Shown here: positions 25,201 to 35,317 of the stretch, in pieces | Layout: each line of letters begins with the position of its first letter | How positions within the stretch are numbered: position 1 is the stretch's first letter | NCBI GenBank assembly: GCA_020631735.1 | Contig: CM036223.1 | Coordinates: forward strand, 13,889,356 to 13,953,355 | DNA length: 64,000 bases | Source of the DNA: Saccharum officinarum | Taxonomy: Eukaryota > Streptophyta > Magnoliopsida > Poales > Poaceae | Reading direction: 5' to 3' | Position numbers and translations under genes: made by a program | Notes under the pieces: model-generated | Told to the model about the DNA's origin: nothing | Databases searched by the model: none | Seen by the model: the letters and a program-made list of their open reading frames with translations, nothing else

Positions 25201-28200
25201 TGGCATTCAAGGCCACCTCCTCCAAGGGCAAAGCTACCATCATTGACGAAGAAGAAGACAATGATGAAGATGAAGATTATGAAATTGATGATGAGGCATT
25301 TGCTTTTGTAGTCAAGAAAATGGGTCACATGTTCATTAAGAGAAGAGGGTTCAAAAAGAGAAATGACAATTTCAAGAGCAATGAGCAACAAAGGAAGTGC
25401 TTCAATTGTGAGAGCACCGAACATCTTCAAGTCGATTGTCCCTATGACAAGAAGAAAAACAACAAGAGGGGCAAGTTTGAGAAGAAAAAGAAAGAAGCCA
25501 AGATAACATTCAAGAAAGGCAAGAATGGAGTCTATATGGCCACTTGGGAAAGTGATGATGATGATGAAGAAGAAGAATCATCCAACAAGGCTTTTGCTTC
25601 CATTGCTATCAACAAGAAGCCTTCACTATTTGATTCATCCTCTTCGTGCTTCATGGCCAAAGAAGCTAAGGTATTATATGATGAAAGTGATGATGAAAGT
25701 GAAATGGAATATGTTCATGATAGTGATAATGATAAATATGATAATGAAAATGATGATGATGATGAACCAACTAAAGAACAACTATATGACTTGTTGCAAC
25801 AAACTAGAGACATAGCTATTGCCAAGAACAAGGAGTGCAAGAAGCTTTCAATGAAAGTAGGAATACTTGAGAAAGTTCTTGGTGAGCTTAAGACTACTCA
25901 TGAGAGTCTAGTGGAAGACCATGAGGATCTTGATAAGGCTCATTCCAAGCTTGAAAAGGCTCACTCATTGCTACTTGAGCAACAAGCAAAGAAGGAGGTT
26001 GTTGCATCATGTGATATAGGTGTTACATGTGATATAATTGATGAATCTCTTTATAAACCTATCATCATGTCAAATACTAACCCTTCTTGTAGCTCTTCAT
26101 CCACCACCACTAACTCTACCTCCACTACTAGTGATAGTTTCACTTGTGATGCCTCACTAATGGTTGAGAATGAGACTCTCAAGAGAAAGGTGGATGAGCT
26201 CACTCACGCCCTAGGCAAGGCCTATGGTGGTGAGGCCCGCTTGCTTAAGTGCTTGGGTAGCCAAAGGTTCTCTCTTAACAAAGAGGGATTGGGCTACACC
26301 CCCAAGAAAGGCAAGTCGGCCTTTGCAACTCCAAAGCCTAGCTTTGTGAAGGGCAATGGTCGGTTTTGCAATAGATGTAAGCAAGTTGGGCACCTAGAGC
26401 ATAATTGCAATAAAAAGAACCAAAGCAAGAAATTTGTTAATGCTATACCTTTTGATTCTTGCTATGTGCTTACCAAAGGTGTGAAGGGTGTGCAAGCTAA
26501 GTTTATTGGTACACCCATTGTTGGCCCAAAGAAGAAGGCTATTTGGGTACCAAAGAGCTTAGTTACTAACCTACAAGGACCCAAGCAAAAATGGGTACCT
26601 AAGCTTCATTGATTTACTTGTAGGTCAATTACAAAGCCGGAGGAAGGCATTGGATTATTGATAGTGGGTGCACTCAACACATGACCGGTACATCAAGAAT
26701 GTTTGACTCAATCAATGACAATGATAGTGGTGTTGATTCTATCACATTTGGCAATAATAAGAAAGGCAAGGTCTTTGGCTTGGGCAAGATTGCAATATCA
26801 AATGACATGAGTATCTCCAATGTGTTGTTAGTTGAAAGTTTGGATTTCAATCTTCTATCCGTGGCACAAATATGTGATCTAGGCTACAAATGCATCTTCG
26901 GGGTTGATGATGTGGAAGTTATTAGTGTGGATGGTTCAAATGTGGCATTCAAGGGCTTTAGATATGAGAATCTCTACCTAGTTGACTTCAATGCTAGAGA
27001 AACTTCTTTGACAACTTGCTTAGTCTCCAAATCAAGCATGGGTTGGCTTTGGCATAGAAGGCTTGGTCATGTTGGCATGAAACAATTGAAGAAGCTTACA
27101 ACTCACAATCTTGTCAATGGTTTGAAAGATGTTGAATTTGAGAAGAATAAGCTTTGTAGTGCATGTCAAGCCGGAAAGCAAGTTGGAAGCTCACATCCAA
27201 AGAAGAGTACAATGAGCACATGCAAAGCATTTGAATTGATGCACATGGATCTATTTGGACCAACAACATATACAAGCATAGGCGGCAACAAGTATGGCTT
27301 TGTCATAGTGGATGACTTCACAAGATTCACATGGGTATTCTTTCTTAGTGACAAAAGTGAAGTGTTTGACACCTTCAAGACATTTCTCACTAGAGTTCAC
27401 AATGAGTTTGAGATTAGAATCAAGAAAGTGAGAAGTGACAATGGAAGTGAGTTCAAGAATACAAGAATTGAAGAACTTTGTGATCATTATGGTGTTGGAC
27501 ATCAATTCTCGGCCAAGTACACTCCACAATCAAATGGCCTAGTTGAGAGGAAGAATAGAACATTGCTTGATATGGCTAGATCAATGCTTCATGAGTACAA
27601 TGTGAGTCAATCATTTTGGGATGAAGCAATCAATACCGCTTGCTACTACATCAATAGACTATATTGTCATCCATTGCTAGAGAAGACCCCATATGAGTTA
27701 CTTCATGGAAGAAAGCCCAATATTTCTTACTTTAGAGTGTTTGGTTGCAAATGCTATATCTTGAAGAAGGGCACTAGATTGGGGAAGTTTGACAAGAGAT
27801 GTGATGAGGGGTTCCTACTTGGTTATTCAACTACAAGCAAAGCTTATAGAGTTTGGAACAACTCAAGTGGCATTCTAGAAGAAGTCCATGATGTGCAATT
27901 TGATGAAACCAATGGGTCACAAGATGAAGAAGAGAATCTAGATGATGTTAGTGGAACTCTATTGGTGGAAGCAATGAAGAACATGGACATTGGGGACATT
28001 AGAGCAAAGCAAGTTATTGATATTCAAGATGATGATAAAGATCAAGTACTCAATTCACCATTCAAGCTAGTTAGTGACTCTCAAGTGCAAGTACAAGGTG
28101 CTAGTTCATCTCATCGAGATACATCAAGTGATCAACCAAGCTCAAGCAATCAAGTGCATGTACTCCAACCACAACATGTTGCAAGAGATCACCCCATTGA

Positions 28201-31200
28201 TAGTGTTATTGGTGATATTAGAAGTGGTGTGCAAACAAGATCAAGATTGGCAATGTTTTGTGAGCATGCATCATTTGTGTCAACCCTAGAACCAAAGAAG
28301 ATAGAAGAAGCCTTGAGGGATGCCGATTGGATCATGGCTATGCAAGAAGAGCTTAACAATTTCACAAGAAATGATGTTTGGGAGTTAGTAGAAAGGCCAA
28401 ATGACTACAATGTGATTGGAACCAAGTGGGTGTTCAAAAATAAGCAAGATCAAGATGGCATTGTAGTGAGAAACAAAGCAAGACTAGTTGCTCAAGGTTA
28501 CACTCAAGTTGAAGGTCTTGACTATGATGAGACATATGCTCCCGTGGCAAGATTAGAGGCAATAAGGATACTATTGGCTTATGCTTGTGCACACAATATC
28601 AAACTATATCAAATGGATGTCAAAAGTGCATTTCTCAATGGGATCATCAATGAGTTAGTATTTGTTGAGCAACCGCCCGGATTTGAAGATGACAAGAAAC
28701 CCAACCATGTGTACAAGTTGAAGAAGGCTTTATATGGCTTAAAGCAAGCACCTAGAGCATGGTATGAGAGGCTAAGGGATTTCCTTCTCTCTAAGGGATT
28801 CAAGATGGGGAAGGTTGATACAACTCTATTCACCAAGAAGATTGGAAATGATCTATTCATAGTGCAAATATATGTTGATGACATCATCTTTGGATCAACC
28901 AATCAAGCCTATTGTGAAGAATTTGGTGATATGATGGCCAAAGAGTTTGAAATGTCTATGATTGGTGAACTTAGCTACTTCCTTGGTCTCCAAGTCAAGC
29001 AATTGAAGAATGGGACATTTGTGAGTCAAGGGAAATACATAAGGGACATGTTGAAGAAGTTTGGAATGCAAGATGCAAAACCAATTTCAACTCCAATGGG
29101 TACAAGTGGCAATTTGGATAGTGATCTTGATGGCAATATGGTGAATCAAAAGGAATATCGGTCTTTGATTGGAAGTCTACTCTATGTCACCGCATCAAGG
29201 CCGGATGTCATGTTTAGTGTTTGCATGTGTGCTAGATATCAAGCCTCACCTAGAGAGAGTCATCTCACGGCCGCAAAGAGAATATTGAGGTACTTGAAGC
29301 AAACAAGAGATGTTGGACTATGGTATCCTAAGGGGTCAAAGTTTGAATTGATTGGATATTCGGACTCCGACTATGGGGGTTGCAAGATCAATAGAAAGAG
29401 CACAAGTGGCACATGTCAATTACTTGGAAGATCACTTGTGTCATGGTCCTCAAAGAAACAAAATAGTGTGGCAATCTCTACCGCCGAAGCCGAATATGTG
29501 AGTGCGGGGAGTTGTTGTGCACAATTGCTATGGATGAAATCAACTTTGAAGGATTATGGCCTCAATTTCAAGAATGTGCCATTGTTATGTGATAATGAAA
29601 GTGCAATCAAGATGGTACAAAACCCGGTTCAACATGGAAGAACAAAGCATATTGACATAAGACATCATTTCATTAGAGATCATCAACAAAAGGGAGATAT
29701 TGCCATTGAAAGTGTTGGCACCGATGATCAACTTGCCGATATTCTCACTAAGCCACTTGATGAAAAGAGGTTTTGCAAGCTAAGGAATGAATTGAATATT
29801 CTTGATTTCTCAAACATGAGTTGAATGCACCCCACTCACTTATTGACATGCCTCTCCTTCGACATTGCAAGGTAAAGTTGATTGACATGTCATTCATCCT
29901 ATGCTAAGGACTTGCTAGAGCATGTAGACATAATAAGTGGTATGCATGAGCATTCATGATAAATCAAATGAATTTGATGGATATATGTTACCACTATTGC
30001 CTCTATGTTTGTTTTGATCTAGTGGTGGCATATGACATGATTGTGAGCTTGCAAACCTAGTGTTGAAACTAGAAGATTTGCTATAAGTGTTTAATTCAAC
30101 ATAGGCAAGATAACCCTTATTAGGAGGTGTGAAGAAGCTTGTTTTTGGTTCAAATCGAATTAAATATCTTTGGCAAGTGTTCTAGGTTAAACCAAATTTG
30201 ATAAATTTTAACCTACTCCATCAAACATTTTTCTTCTCTCCACAATTTGATCCCATTTTTGGGTAAGTTGTTGACAAAGGGGGAGAGAAAAAGATGATTC
30301 AACATGATAAAGGGGTAAATAAATTTATTGATGCACACAAGTAGGGGGAGCAAGCTCATAAACAAAGTTGTTGCATTTGTTTGTGCATTCTCATATGACT
30401 TGCTCATTGCGCATGTATTTAAATTCAATATACATGCTTGTGTGGTGCAATGCTAGTATAGAACTTGGATGATGAAATGATCTACTAGCATGCATAGGAT
30501 TAGTTTTACATGTGGTATCTAGACTTGCCTAAAGGTTGTTTTTACAAGTGGTCCAAGAACCTTTACATATAATGTTGATCTCACGGGGTTCTTGAGTTTT
30601 GATGGATGTCTAGTTACTTCATGATGCTAAGGATGGTGTAAAAGGCAACTCCGATTGGTATCACGCTTCAAAGGTCCATTTCTTACACCTTAGCATCATT
30701 TTGGTAGAATTACTCTCCCAACACTTCTATCCATGCATATGTGCAAAAGCTTTCAATCCAAACTCTATGCACATATGTAGGGGGAGCTAATGCTACCAAA
30801 ACCGAGCTTGTGATAATTGTCCAAACTTTACTTATGAGCAAAATGATTGGACAAGTATGACAAGTTCAAAACTTTTATTATCGAAATCATCTTTGTGAGG
30901 GTTGTCATCAATTACCAAAAAGGGGGAGATTGAAAGTCCCTAGTTTGGTTTTGGCTAATTGATGAAACCTAGGACTAACCTTTGTATCTAAGTGGATGAT
31001 TTAGATAAAGGTGGTCATTGCATATGAGACATGACATTGACTCATGTGACCAAGATGATGAAGACCAAGATAAGGCTTGGCTCGATGGACCGGTTGTGAA
31101 GGTGAAGGGCAAGTCGAGGCTTCGAAGCGAGGGACCATGCGATGGTGAAGCTTGAGCAAGACTTAGCGCCGACGGACCGATGCAACGGTGAAGAGCAAGT

Positions 31201-34200
31201 GAAGTCAAGGTCGATGGATCGAGACGGTCATGTGATGATATGAAGTGGATCGTATCATTTGGAGAAGCAAAATGGGCTCAAGACAAAGGTATAACCATAG
31301 GGCCATTTTGTTTTACACTCAAGACACCATAGAGGGTGTGAGTGGTTTAGGGTCGATAGCCGAACTATTAAGAGGGGAAGTCTTATCGGTTATTCGACGC
31401 ATGGGTGCCACTAGGTGAATTCATGAAGTGCATTGCATGTAGGGCCTAGTGAGCTAATTGGAAAACCTTTGAAAATGATTGAGAAAATGCTAACACACAA
31501 GCACATGGAGATGTACACTTGATGGTGTTGGCACATTTGCAAAGGTGGTGTTGGTCGCGCTGTGGTTTGCGGGTATAGAGAGGTTTGGGTTCCTCTCTCC
31601 CTCCCGCCGAGCGTGCGAGCGCGGGATTCAGGCGATTTCGGGGAAGTGAAATGCCTATTTTCCATTGCGCCGGAAGTCGGAAAAGAAACGGAGGCGAACG
31701 CGGTCACAGAGGTGACCGGACGCTGCACCGGACGCAGCACCGGACGCTGCACCGGACGCGGTCACGGTGGACCGGCGCGTCCGGTCTGTGCAGCGCGGGC
31801 GTCAGGCGCGCGAGCTAGGGTTTGGCACCGGCGCGTCCGGTGACCCACGGGACCGGTGCGTCCGGTCTTGCGCCCTGAGGGAAACGAGGACGTCGGACGC
31901 GGTGCGCGTCCGGTGTCACACCATCGGACGCGTCCGGTGGTCAAGGGTGCTTACTGGACTCGCACCGGACGCGGTTACTGTGGCGTCCGGTGGTTGCGAG
32001 GAGCGCGTCCGGTCTTGTCTTCGAGCGCGCGGGAACTGTGCGCACCGGCGCGTCCGGTGGTTCGCACCGGCGCGTCCGGTGGTTCGCAACAGCGCGTCCG
32101 GTGGGTCGTTTGACCGTTGGCGCACAGTGACCGTTGGTGGATCTAACGGACGAATTTGAATTCGGTGAACACGTGGACGTCGCAGGGGCACCGGACGCGG
32201 TTGAGCGCGTCCGGTCTGTTACCACCGGTGCGTCCGGTGGTCCCGCGAAAATCGTGAGTGGAGTTGTAACGGCTCTATTTGGATGGGTTGCTTATAAATA
32301 CTCGTTGGCCGGCCCTTGGGGAGGTGGCTTGGTATTTCTAACATACTTGTGCATCCTTTGAGCTAGAACAACTCCTCCCACTCATCTCTCTTGCTTGATT
32401 GCAAATCAAAAGTGAGATTGAGTGATCCCAAAGTGCATTGCATAGCTTGAGGGCATCTAGTGGCACTTGTGGGTGGTTTAGCCGGTGGATTTCTTGTTAC
32501 TCTTGGAGAGTACCGCTCCTAGCCGGCTTGGAGATTGTTGGAGGCGTTGGCAAGAGAAGGTGATTGTTCTTGGCCACCTCCGGTTGTTTGTAAGAGGTTC
32601 TTGTGCTTTCCTCGGCGGGACGCCAAAAGCAACTCTATTACATTGCGCGTGTCATTGAGTTACCTCACTTGAGAGTGGAGTCTTGCGGTGCCTTGCGGGG
32701 CGTGCCTTGAGGGGCAAGTGACTTGAGGGTCACACCGAGGAACCATCTAAGTGTTGGTCGACACAACCGGTGACGTAGCTTGTCGGTGCACAAGTGAACA
32801 CCGGGTGAACAAAAATATTGTGTCTCTTGTCTCCCGGTGATTGGTCTACATATTGTGTTGTTGTCAATATTAATTGATTGTATATCATCTTGGTGATTGG
32901 CAACATCTTCACTCCACCGTCGGTATAAGATTCACAATCCTATCTCTTGCACTTATCTTTACTAGATTATCTTGTGTTGCTCTAGTAGTAGCTTGGCTAG
33001 TAGTGTTGTTAGCTTGTTCTCTAGTGTAAATTTAGTGACATAGCACTTGTGTGAACTAGAGATCATAATCTACTAGACTTGTGGATAGGAGGCTTGCATC
33101 ACAACCTTTGGCTAAGCAAAACTCGCTTTACGCCGTTTGTTATTCTAACAAGTTTGCTTAGTGGTGATTGTAGAATTTTTATAGGCTATTCACCCCCCCC
33201 CTCTAGCCATCTAGGACCTTACAGTGGCCTGGCATTATAATAGAAACGGCTTGTTTTCTGTGAGATCAGCTTATCATTGCAAATGGAAGGAGAAATATGG
33301 AGCTAGAATTGTAGCAATGCAGGGCGGTAGTACTAGCAATCATCAAATCTGGAAAAACCTTTGGAAGCTCCAAGTGCCGGGGAAAATTAAAATATTTGGT
33401 TGGAGAGCACTCCGAGGACTGATGTCGTGCAATGCTATATTGGCAAATAGGCATATTATTCCTGATGGTGGATACCCTGTGTGTCACAATGGAGCGGAAG
33501 ATATTAAACACTTAATGTTCACGTGTGATCGGGCTAGAGCAGTATGGAGGTCGATTGGAATTTGGGAGAAAATTAGAAACTTTCTACAAGCTGATCGATC
33601 AGGGTCCATTGTTCTTGAAGAAGTAATATTCAGAGGAGAGAAAGTTCATAGTCTGGAAGTAGGACTTGCCGAACTCATTTTGACCGGAGGATGGTATCTA
33701 TGGTGGGAACGGCGTCAACTAACGCATGGAGAGATGGTTCAACCACCATCAAGATCAGGTCTAGCTATTGCTTCGTTAACAAAGAATTACCATATGGCTA
33801 TGAAGAAAGGTAGTAAGATAAGACGAGGATGGAAAAAGCCGAGTGAAGGTTATATTATGCTGAATATCGATGCTTCTTTTGATGAGGACAGAGGGTGCAG
33901 CAGCACAGGTGCTATTATAAGAGATAGTTCCGGGAGTATGATTGTAGCTTCAAATACTTTTATACCTTTCTTAGTTGATGCACCAATGGCAGAAGCTTTT
34001 GCCCTAAAGGAGGGACTTATGCTAGCTCAATATATTGGGGGTAATAGATTGATTGTTCAAACGGATTGTATGGAGGTCGTCGAAACCATGGAAAACACGG
34101 GGTTTACTGCAAACTCAGCTGCTGCAATTTATGATGAATGTAATATAGTGTGGAATGGTTTCCAAGAGATATCCATTGAGCACTTAAGCAGGGAAGCTAA

Positions 34201-34324
34201 TCAAGTGGCGCATGAGCTAGCTAGGCAAGCTATGATTTCTAGAGCAAATTATATTTGGGACGATGATCCCCCTGGTTTTATTGTTCAGCTATTATCAAAC
34301 GATGTAACTATATTCGACCAATAA
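19202..34324 (+). CDS. LINE ORF2: endonuclease, reverse transcriptase, RNase H (split by copia)
   Basis: Segments 19202-22203 and 33229-34324 join in frame when the copia element and one copy of its 5-bp duplication are left out, giving 1,365 residues plus stop. The N-terminal third is an APE-type endonuclease (WNCQGL, LSETHL, GDFNEI, SDHRPL). The reverse transcriptase follows, with GPDGLHAIFFKRFW, the fingers region FRPISLCNV, LRQGDPLPPYLF and the catalytic FADD. After the insertion come a zinc-binding region (IWKNLWKLQVPGKIK, then C, C, H and C in PVCHNGAEDIKHLMFTC) and an RNase H domain starting at LNIDASFDE. The product nicks target DNA and reverse-transcribes the LINE RNA. The frame had no stop before the copia landed, so the LINE was probably young then. 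Confidence 0.9.
22988..23515. repeat. Clustered GCGTCCGGT / ACCGGACGC motif array in the 5' LTR
   Basis: Roughly twenty copies of a 9-base motif occur in both orientations within about 530 bp, at irregular spacing. The first four are in one orientation (accggacgc), most later ones in the other. The array ends about 50 bp before the TATA box. The same array is present in the 3' LTR at about 31715-32242. It looks like a set of binding sites or a hotspot of short duplications; the sequence alone does not decide. Confidence 0.85.
23566..23573 (+). promoter_or_regulatory. TATA box of the copia LTR
   Basis: The octamer tataaata lies in the 5' LTR downstream of the GC-rich motif array. The same box is at 32293-32300 in the 3' LTR. 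Position and composition fit the core promoter that makes the genomic RNA. Confidence 0.65.
24497..24508 (+). other. Primer-binding site (tRNA-Met type)
   Basis: The sequence tggtatcggagc begins three bases after the LTR end. It matches the usual tRNA-Met complement TGGTATCAGAGC with one change and is the place where minus-strand synthesis starts. Confidence 0.8.
24555..26612 (+). CDS. Copia Gag polyprotein
   Basis: An open frame of 685 residues starts MAQIVFNHVGGKPPFFDG. The N-terminal half has the retrotransposon gag fold signature of copia elements (WKRKMTMYL, VWTRLSETYEGT, FHRLQVIVNDLKGLG). A first CCHC knuckle lies near residue 285 (CFNCESTEHLQVDC) and a second near residue 612 (CNRCKQVGHLEHNC). 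Between them is a long acidic segment and a coiled-coil-like stretch (LVEDHEDLDKAHSKLEKAHS). Gag packages the element RNA into virus-like particles in the cytoplasm. The frame ends at TGA 26610-26612 in a different frame from pol. The length is large for copia and fits the SIRE branch. Confidence 0.92.
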   Translation: MAQIVFNHVGGKPPFFDGVSSFAHWKRKMTMYLGSIHERVLQVTENDFAIIDPNHLTDEDRANITCNRMALNTLYHGIDTKVFEGIKDLELANEVWTRLSETYEGTKVVKSAKLYGLKSEFENFKMKEEETILEMFHRLQVIVNDLKGLGHKTQDQDFCHKFLLSLPKRFKMLIMMLQRDGLETIKPNDLLGEVLTFDKYDQDVDEKEEEKKKKTVAFKATSSKGKATIIDEEEDNDEDEDYEIDDEAFAFVVKKMGHMFIKRRGFKKRNDNFKSNEQQRKCFNCESTEHLQVDCPYDKKKNNKRGKFEKKKKEAKITFKKGKNGVYMATWESDDDDEEEESSNKAFASIAINKKPSLFDSSSSCFMAKEAKVLYDESDDESEMEYVHDSDNDKYDNENDDDDEPTKEQLYDLLQQTRDIAIAKNKECKKLSMKVGILEKVLGELKTTHESLVEDHEDLDKAHSKLEKAHSLLLEQQAKKEVVASCDIGVTCDIIDESLYKPIIMSNTNPSCSSSSTTTNSTSTTSDSFTCDASLMVENETLKRKVDELTHALGKAYGGEARLLKCLGSQRFSLNKEGLGYTPKKGKSAFATPKPSFVKGNGRFCNRCKQVGHLEHNCNKKNQSKKFVNAIPFDSCYVLTKGVKGVQAKFIGTPIVGPKKKAIWVPKSLVTNLQGPKQKWVPKLH
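26624..29824 (+). CDS. Copia Pol: protease, integrase, reverse transcriptase, RNase H
   Basis: The frame is open from just after a TAG at 26621-26623. The protease motif DSGCTQHMTG comes first. Integrase follows with the HHCC region (WHRRLGHVG, then CSACQAGKQ), the core acids in MDLFGPTT and RSDNGSEF, and Glu in NGLVERKNR. Reverse transcriptase shows ARLVAQGYTQ, MDVKSAFLNG, LYGLKQAPRAWYERL and the catalytic YVDDIIFGS. RNase H shows YSDSDYGGC, KSTSG and STAEAEYVS and ends with the usual LADILTKPL. No stop breaks it. The first ATG at 26681 lies after the protease active site, so translation probably does not start there; pol must come from a fusion with Gag or another mechanism. Confidence 0.93.
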   Translation, partial: VNYKAGGRHWIIDSGCTQHMTGTSRMFDSINDNDSGVDSITFGNNKKGKVFGLGKIAISNDMSISNVLLVESLDFNLLSVAQICDLGYKCIFGVDDVEVISVDGSNVAFKGFRYENLYLVDFNARETSLTTCLVSKSSMGWLWHRRLGHVGMKQLKKLTTHNLVNGLKDVEFEKNKLCSACQAGKQVGSSHPKKSTMSTCKAFELMHMDLFGPTTYTSIGGNKYGFVIVDDFTRFTWVFFLSDKSEVFDTFKTFLTRVHNEFEIRIKKVRSDNGSEFKNTRIEELCDHYGVGHQFSAKYTPQSNGLVERKNRTLLDMARSMLHEYNVSQSFWDEAINTACYYINRLYCHPLLEKTPYELLHGRKPNISYFRVFGCKCYILKKGTRLGKFDKRCDEGFLLGYSTTSKAYRVWNNSSGILEEVHDVQFDETNGSQDEEENLDDVSGTLLVEAMKNMDIGDIRAKQVIDIQDDDKDQVLNSPFKLVSDSQVQVQGASSSHRDTSSDQPSSSNQVHVLQPQHVARDHPIDSVIGDIRSGVQTRSRLAMFCEHASFVSTLEPKKIEEALRDADWIMAMQEELNNFTRNDVWELVERPNDYNVIGTKWVFKNKQDQDGIVVRNKARLVAQGYTQVEGLDYDETYAPVARLEAIRILLAYACAHNIKLYQMDVKSAFLNGIINELVFVEQPPGFEDDKKPNHVYKLKKALYGLKQAPRAWYERLRDFLLSKGFKMGKVDTTLFTKKIGNDLFIVQIYVDDIIFGSTNQAYCEEFGDMMAKEFEMSMIGELSYFLGLQVKQLKNGTFVSQGKYIRDMLKKFGMQDAKPISTPMGTSGNLDSDLDGNMVNQKEYRSLIGSLLYVTASRPDVMFSVCMCARYQASPRESHLTAAKRILRYLKQTRDVGLWYPKGSKFELIGYSDSDYGGCKINRKSTSGTCQLLGRSLVSWSSKKQNSVAISTAEAEYVSAGSCCAQLLWMKSTLKDYGLNFKNVPLLCDNESAIKMVQNPVQHGRTKHIDIRHHFIRDHQQKGDIAIESVGTDDQLADILTKPLDEKRFCKLRNELNILDFSNMS
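29825..30930 (+). other. Copia 3' untranslated region with repeated purine tracts
   Basis: About 1.1 kb between pol and the 3' LTR. It has no long open frame; an env-like gene, known in some SIRE elements, is absent. Tracts containing gggggag occur near 30279, 30344, 30780 and 30922; the last, directly before the LTR, is the functional polypurine tract. Confidence 0.8.
30931..33223 (+). repeat. 3' LTR of the copia element
   Basis: It repeats the 5' LTR at a constant offset of 8,727 bases. I saw two base differences and two extra C in the run at about 33192-33200. The motif array and the TATA box are preserved. The LINE ORF2 resumes directly after its end and the 5-bp duplication. Confidence 0.95.
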
Positions 34325-34373
34325 AGCTTGCCTATGGGCTTTTATCAAAAAAAAAAGCTTATAATAAAAAGTA

Positions 34374-35317
34374 TACCAACATTTACAATGTCAAATTACT
34401 TTCATTGAATGCACCACAAATTGAAGAGGAGAAGTTAGTTTTTTTCTAAAGTACACATTTTCATATGCCCTAAGTTATATATATGTTACAGTAGCTATTA
34501 TAAATTGACGGGGAGAAATACAAAATATACATTTTTAGATTACTTTTTTCTAAAGTTATATCTTTTAGCTTTTGCAAATGAAGAGAAGGTAATGCCTTCA
34601 CTTATCTATATATCTCTATCTCTATAAAGCTAATCCTTGCTATAAATTCTATCTCAACGTGTAAGTCATCTACATCATCTTCCACTAATAGTCATATCAT
34701 CCTATTAACTTTAGGCCTCTTAATGGAAGATATCCATGTCATCTTCACTAAATGCAATTACTACTTTCAATATATTAGAAATAAAAAAAGGCATCCATAT
34801 ATTCATCTCTATTTTGCCGTTCCATACATCATCTTGTAATTCGAGCTAATTCTGTTAGTTTTTTATGGGATTCTTTCACTGCCTTGCCCAATTTTGATAA
34901 TAATAGATGTAAGAACATGTAGATTTAACCCATACATGCGACGGTTTTATTTATTTATTATCTTATAATCCTATACCCCGCTAGAGTTCTATCTCGATAT
35001 GCAAGTTGGTCACCTCATCAGTCCATTATCAGATACAATTACAGTCCACTAGCATATGCAATTATTATATACACGTCAGTGAGACACATCATCTACTAAC
35101 ATGCATTTAGTTGTCCATAGCAGCATGACATGCCATCCACTAACGTTAATTTATGATAGTTTACCCTTCAGAAATAATTTACAAATCATTCACAATTCCT
35201 GCAGTAACGTATGGGGTATGCTTCTAGTGTATACTATGAGTGCACCAAAATTGTTATGGATTGAAACCGTCATGATAACTAATTATCTTATTAATCAGCT
35301 TGCTATCAAGAGTACTT
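34374..35317. other. AT-rich intergenic DNA
   Basis: Between the LINE and an old copia fragment. It is AT-rich with short microsatellite-like stretches (tatatatctctatctct near 34605). I see no gene or defined element. Confidence 0.5.

Larger units (their letters stand above)
22204..33223 (+). mobile_element. Ty1/copia retrotransposon, SIRE-like, complete and very young
   Basis: The element is 11,020 bp with LTRs of 2,291 and 2,293 bp. The 5-bp duplication gtggc stands at 22199-22203 and 33224-33228. It has a tRNA-Met type primer site, gag, pol and a polypurine tract. By eye the LTRs differ at two bases (22611/31338 and 22822/31549) and in one C run. Large gag with two zinc knuckles, a long 3' untranslated region and repeated purine tracts point to the SIRE/Maximus branch (inference). 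It lies inside ORF2 of the LINE. Confidence 0.95.
17925..34354 (+). mobile_element. LINE (L1-type non-LTR retrotransposon), split by a copia insertion
   Basis: The 19-base sequence aagcttataataaaaagta stands at 17906-17924 and again at 34355-34373, just after a short poly(A) run. This is a target-site duplication of LINE type. Between them lie a leader, ORF1 (DUF4283-like) and ORF2 (endonuclease, reverse transcriptase, RNase H). A Ty1/copia element occupies 22204-33223. Without it the LINE is about 5.4 kb, which is full length for a plant L1. It sits about 360 bp upstream of the divergent RS2Z-like start codon, so it separates that gene from its former upstream DNA. Confidence 0.93.

Noticed and set aside
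29825..30930. env-like gene in the copia element
   Set aside because: Only short frames exist here; no signal peptide or membrane protein can be read.
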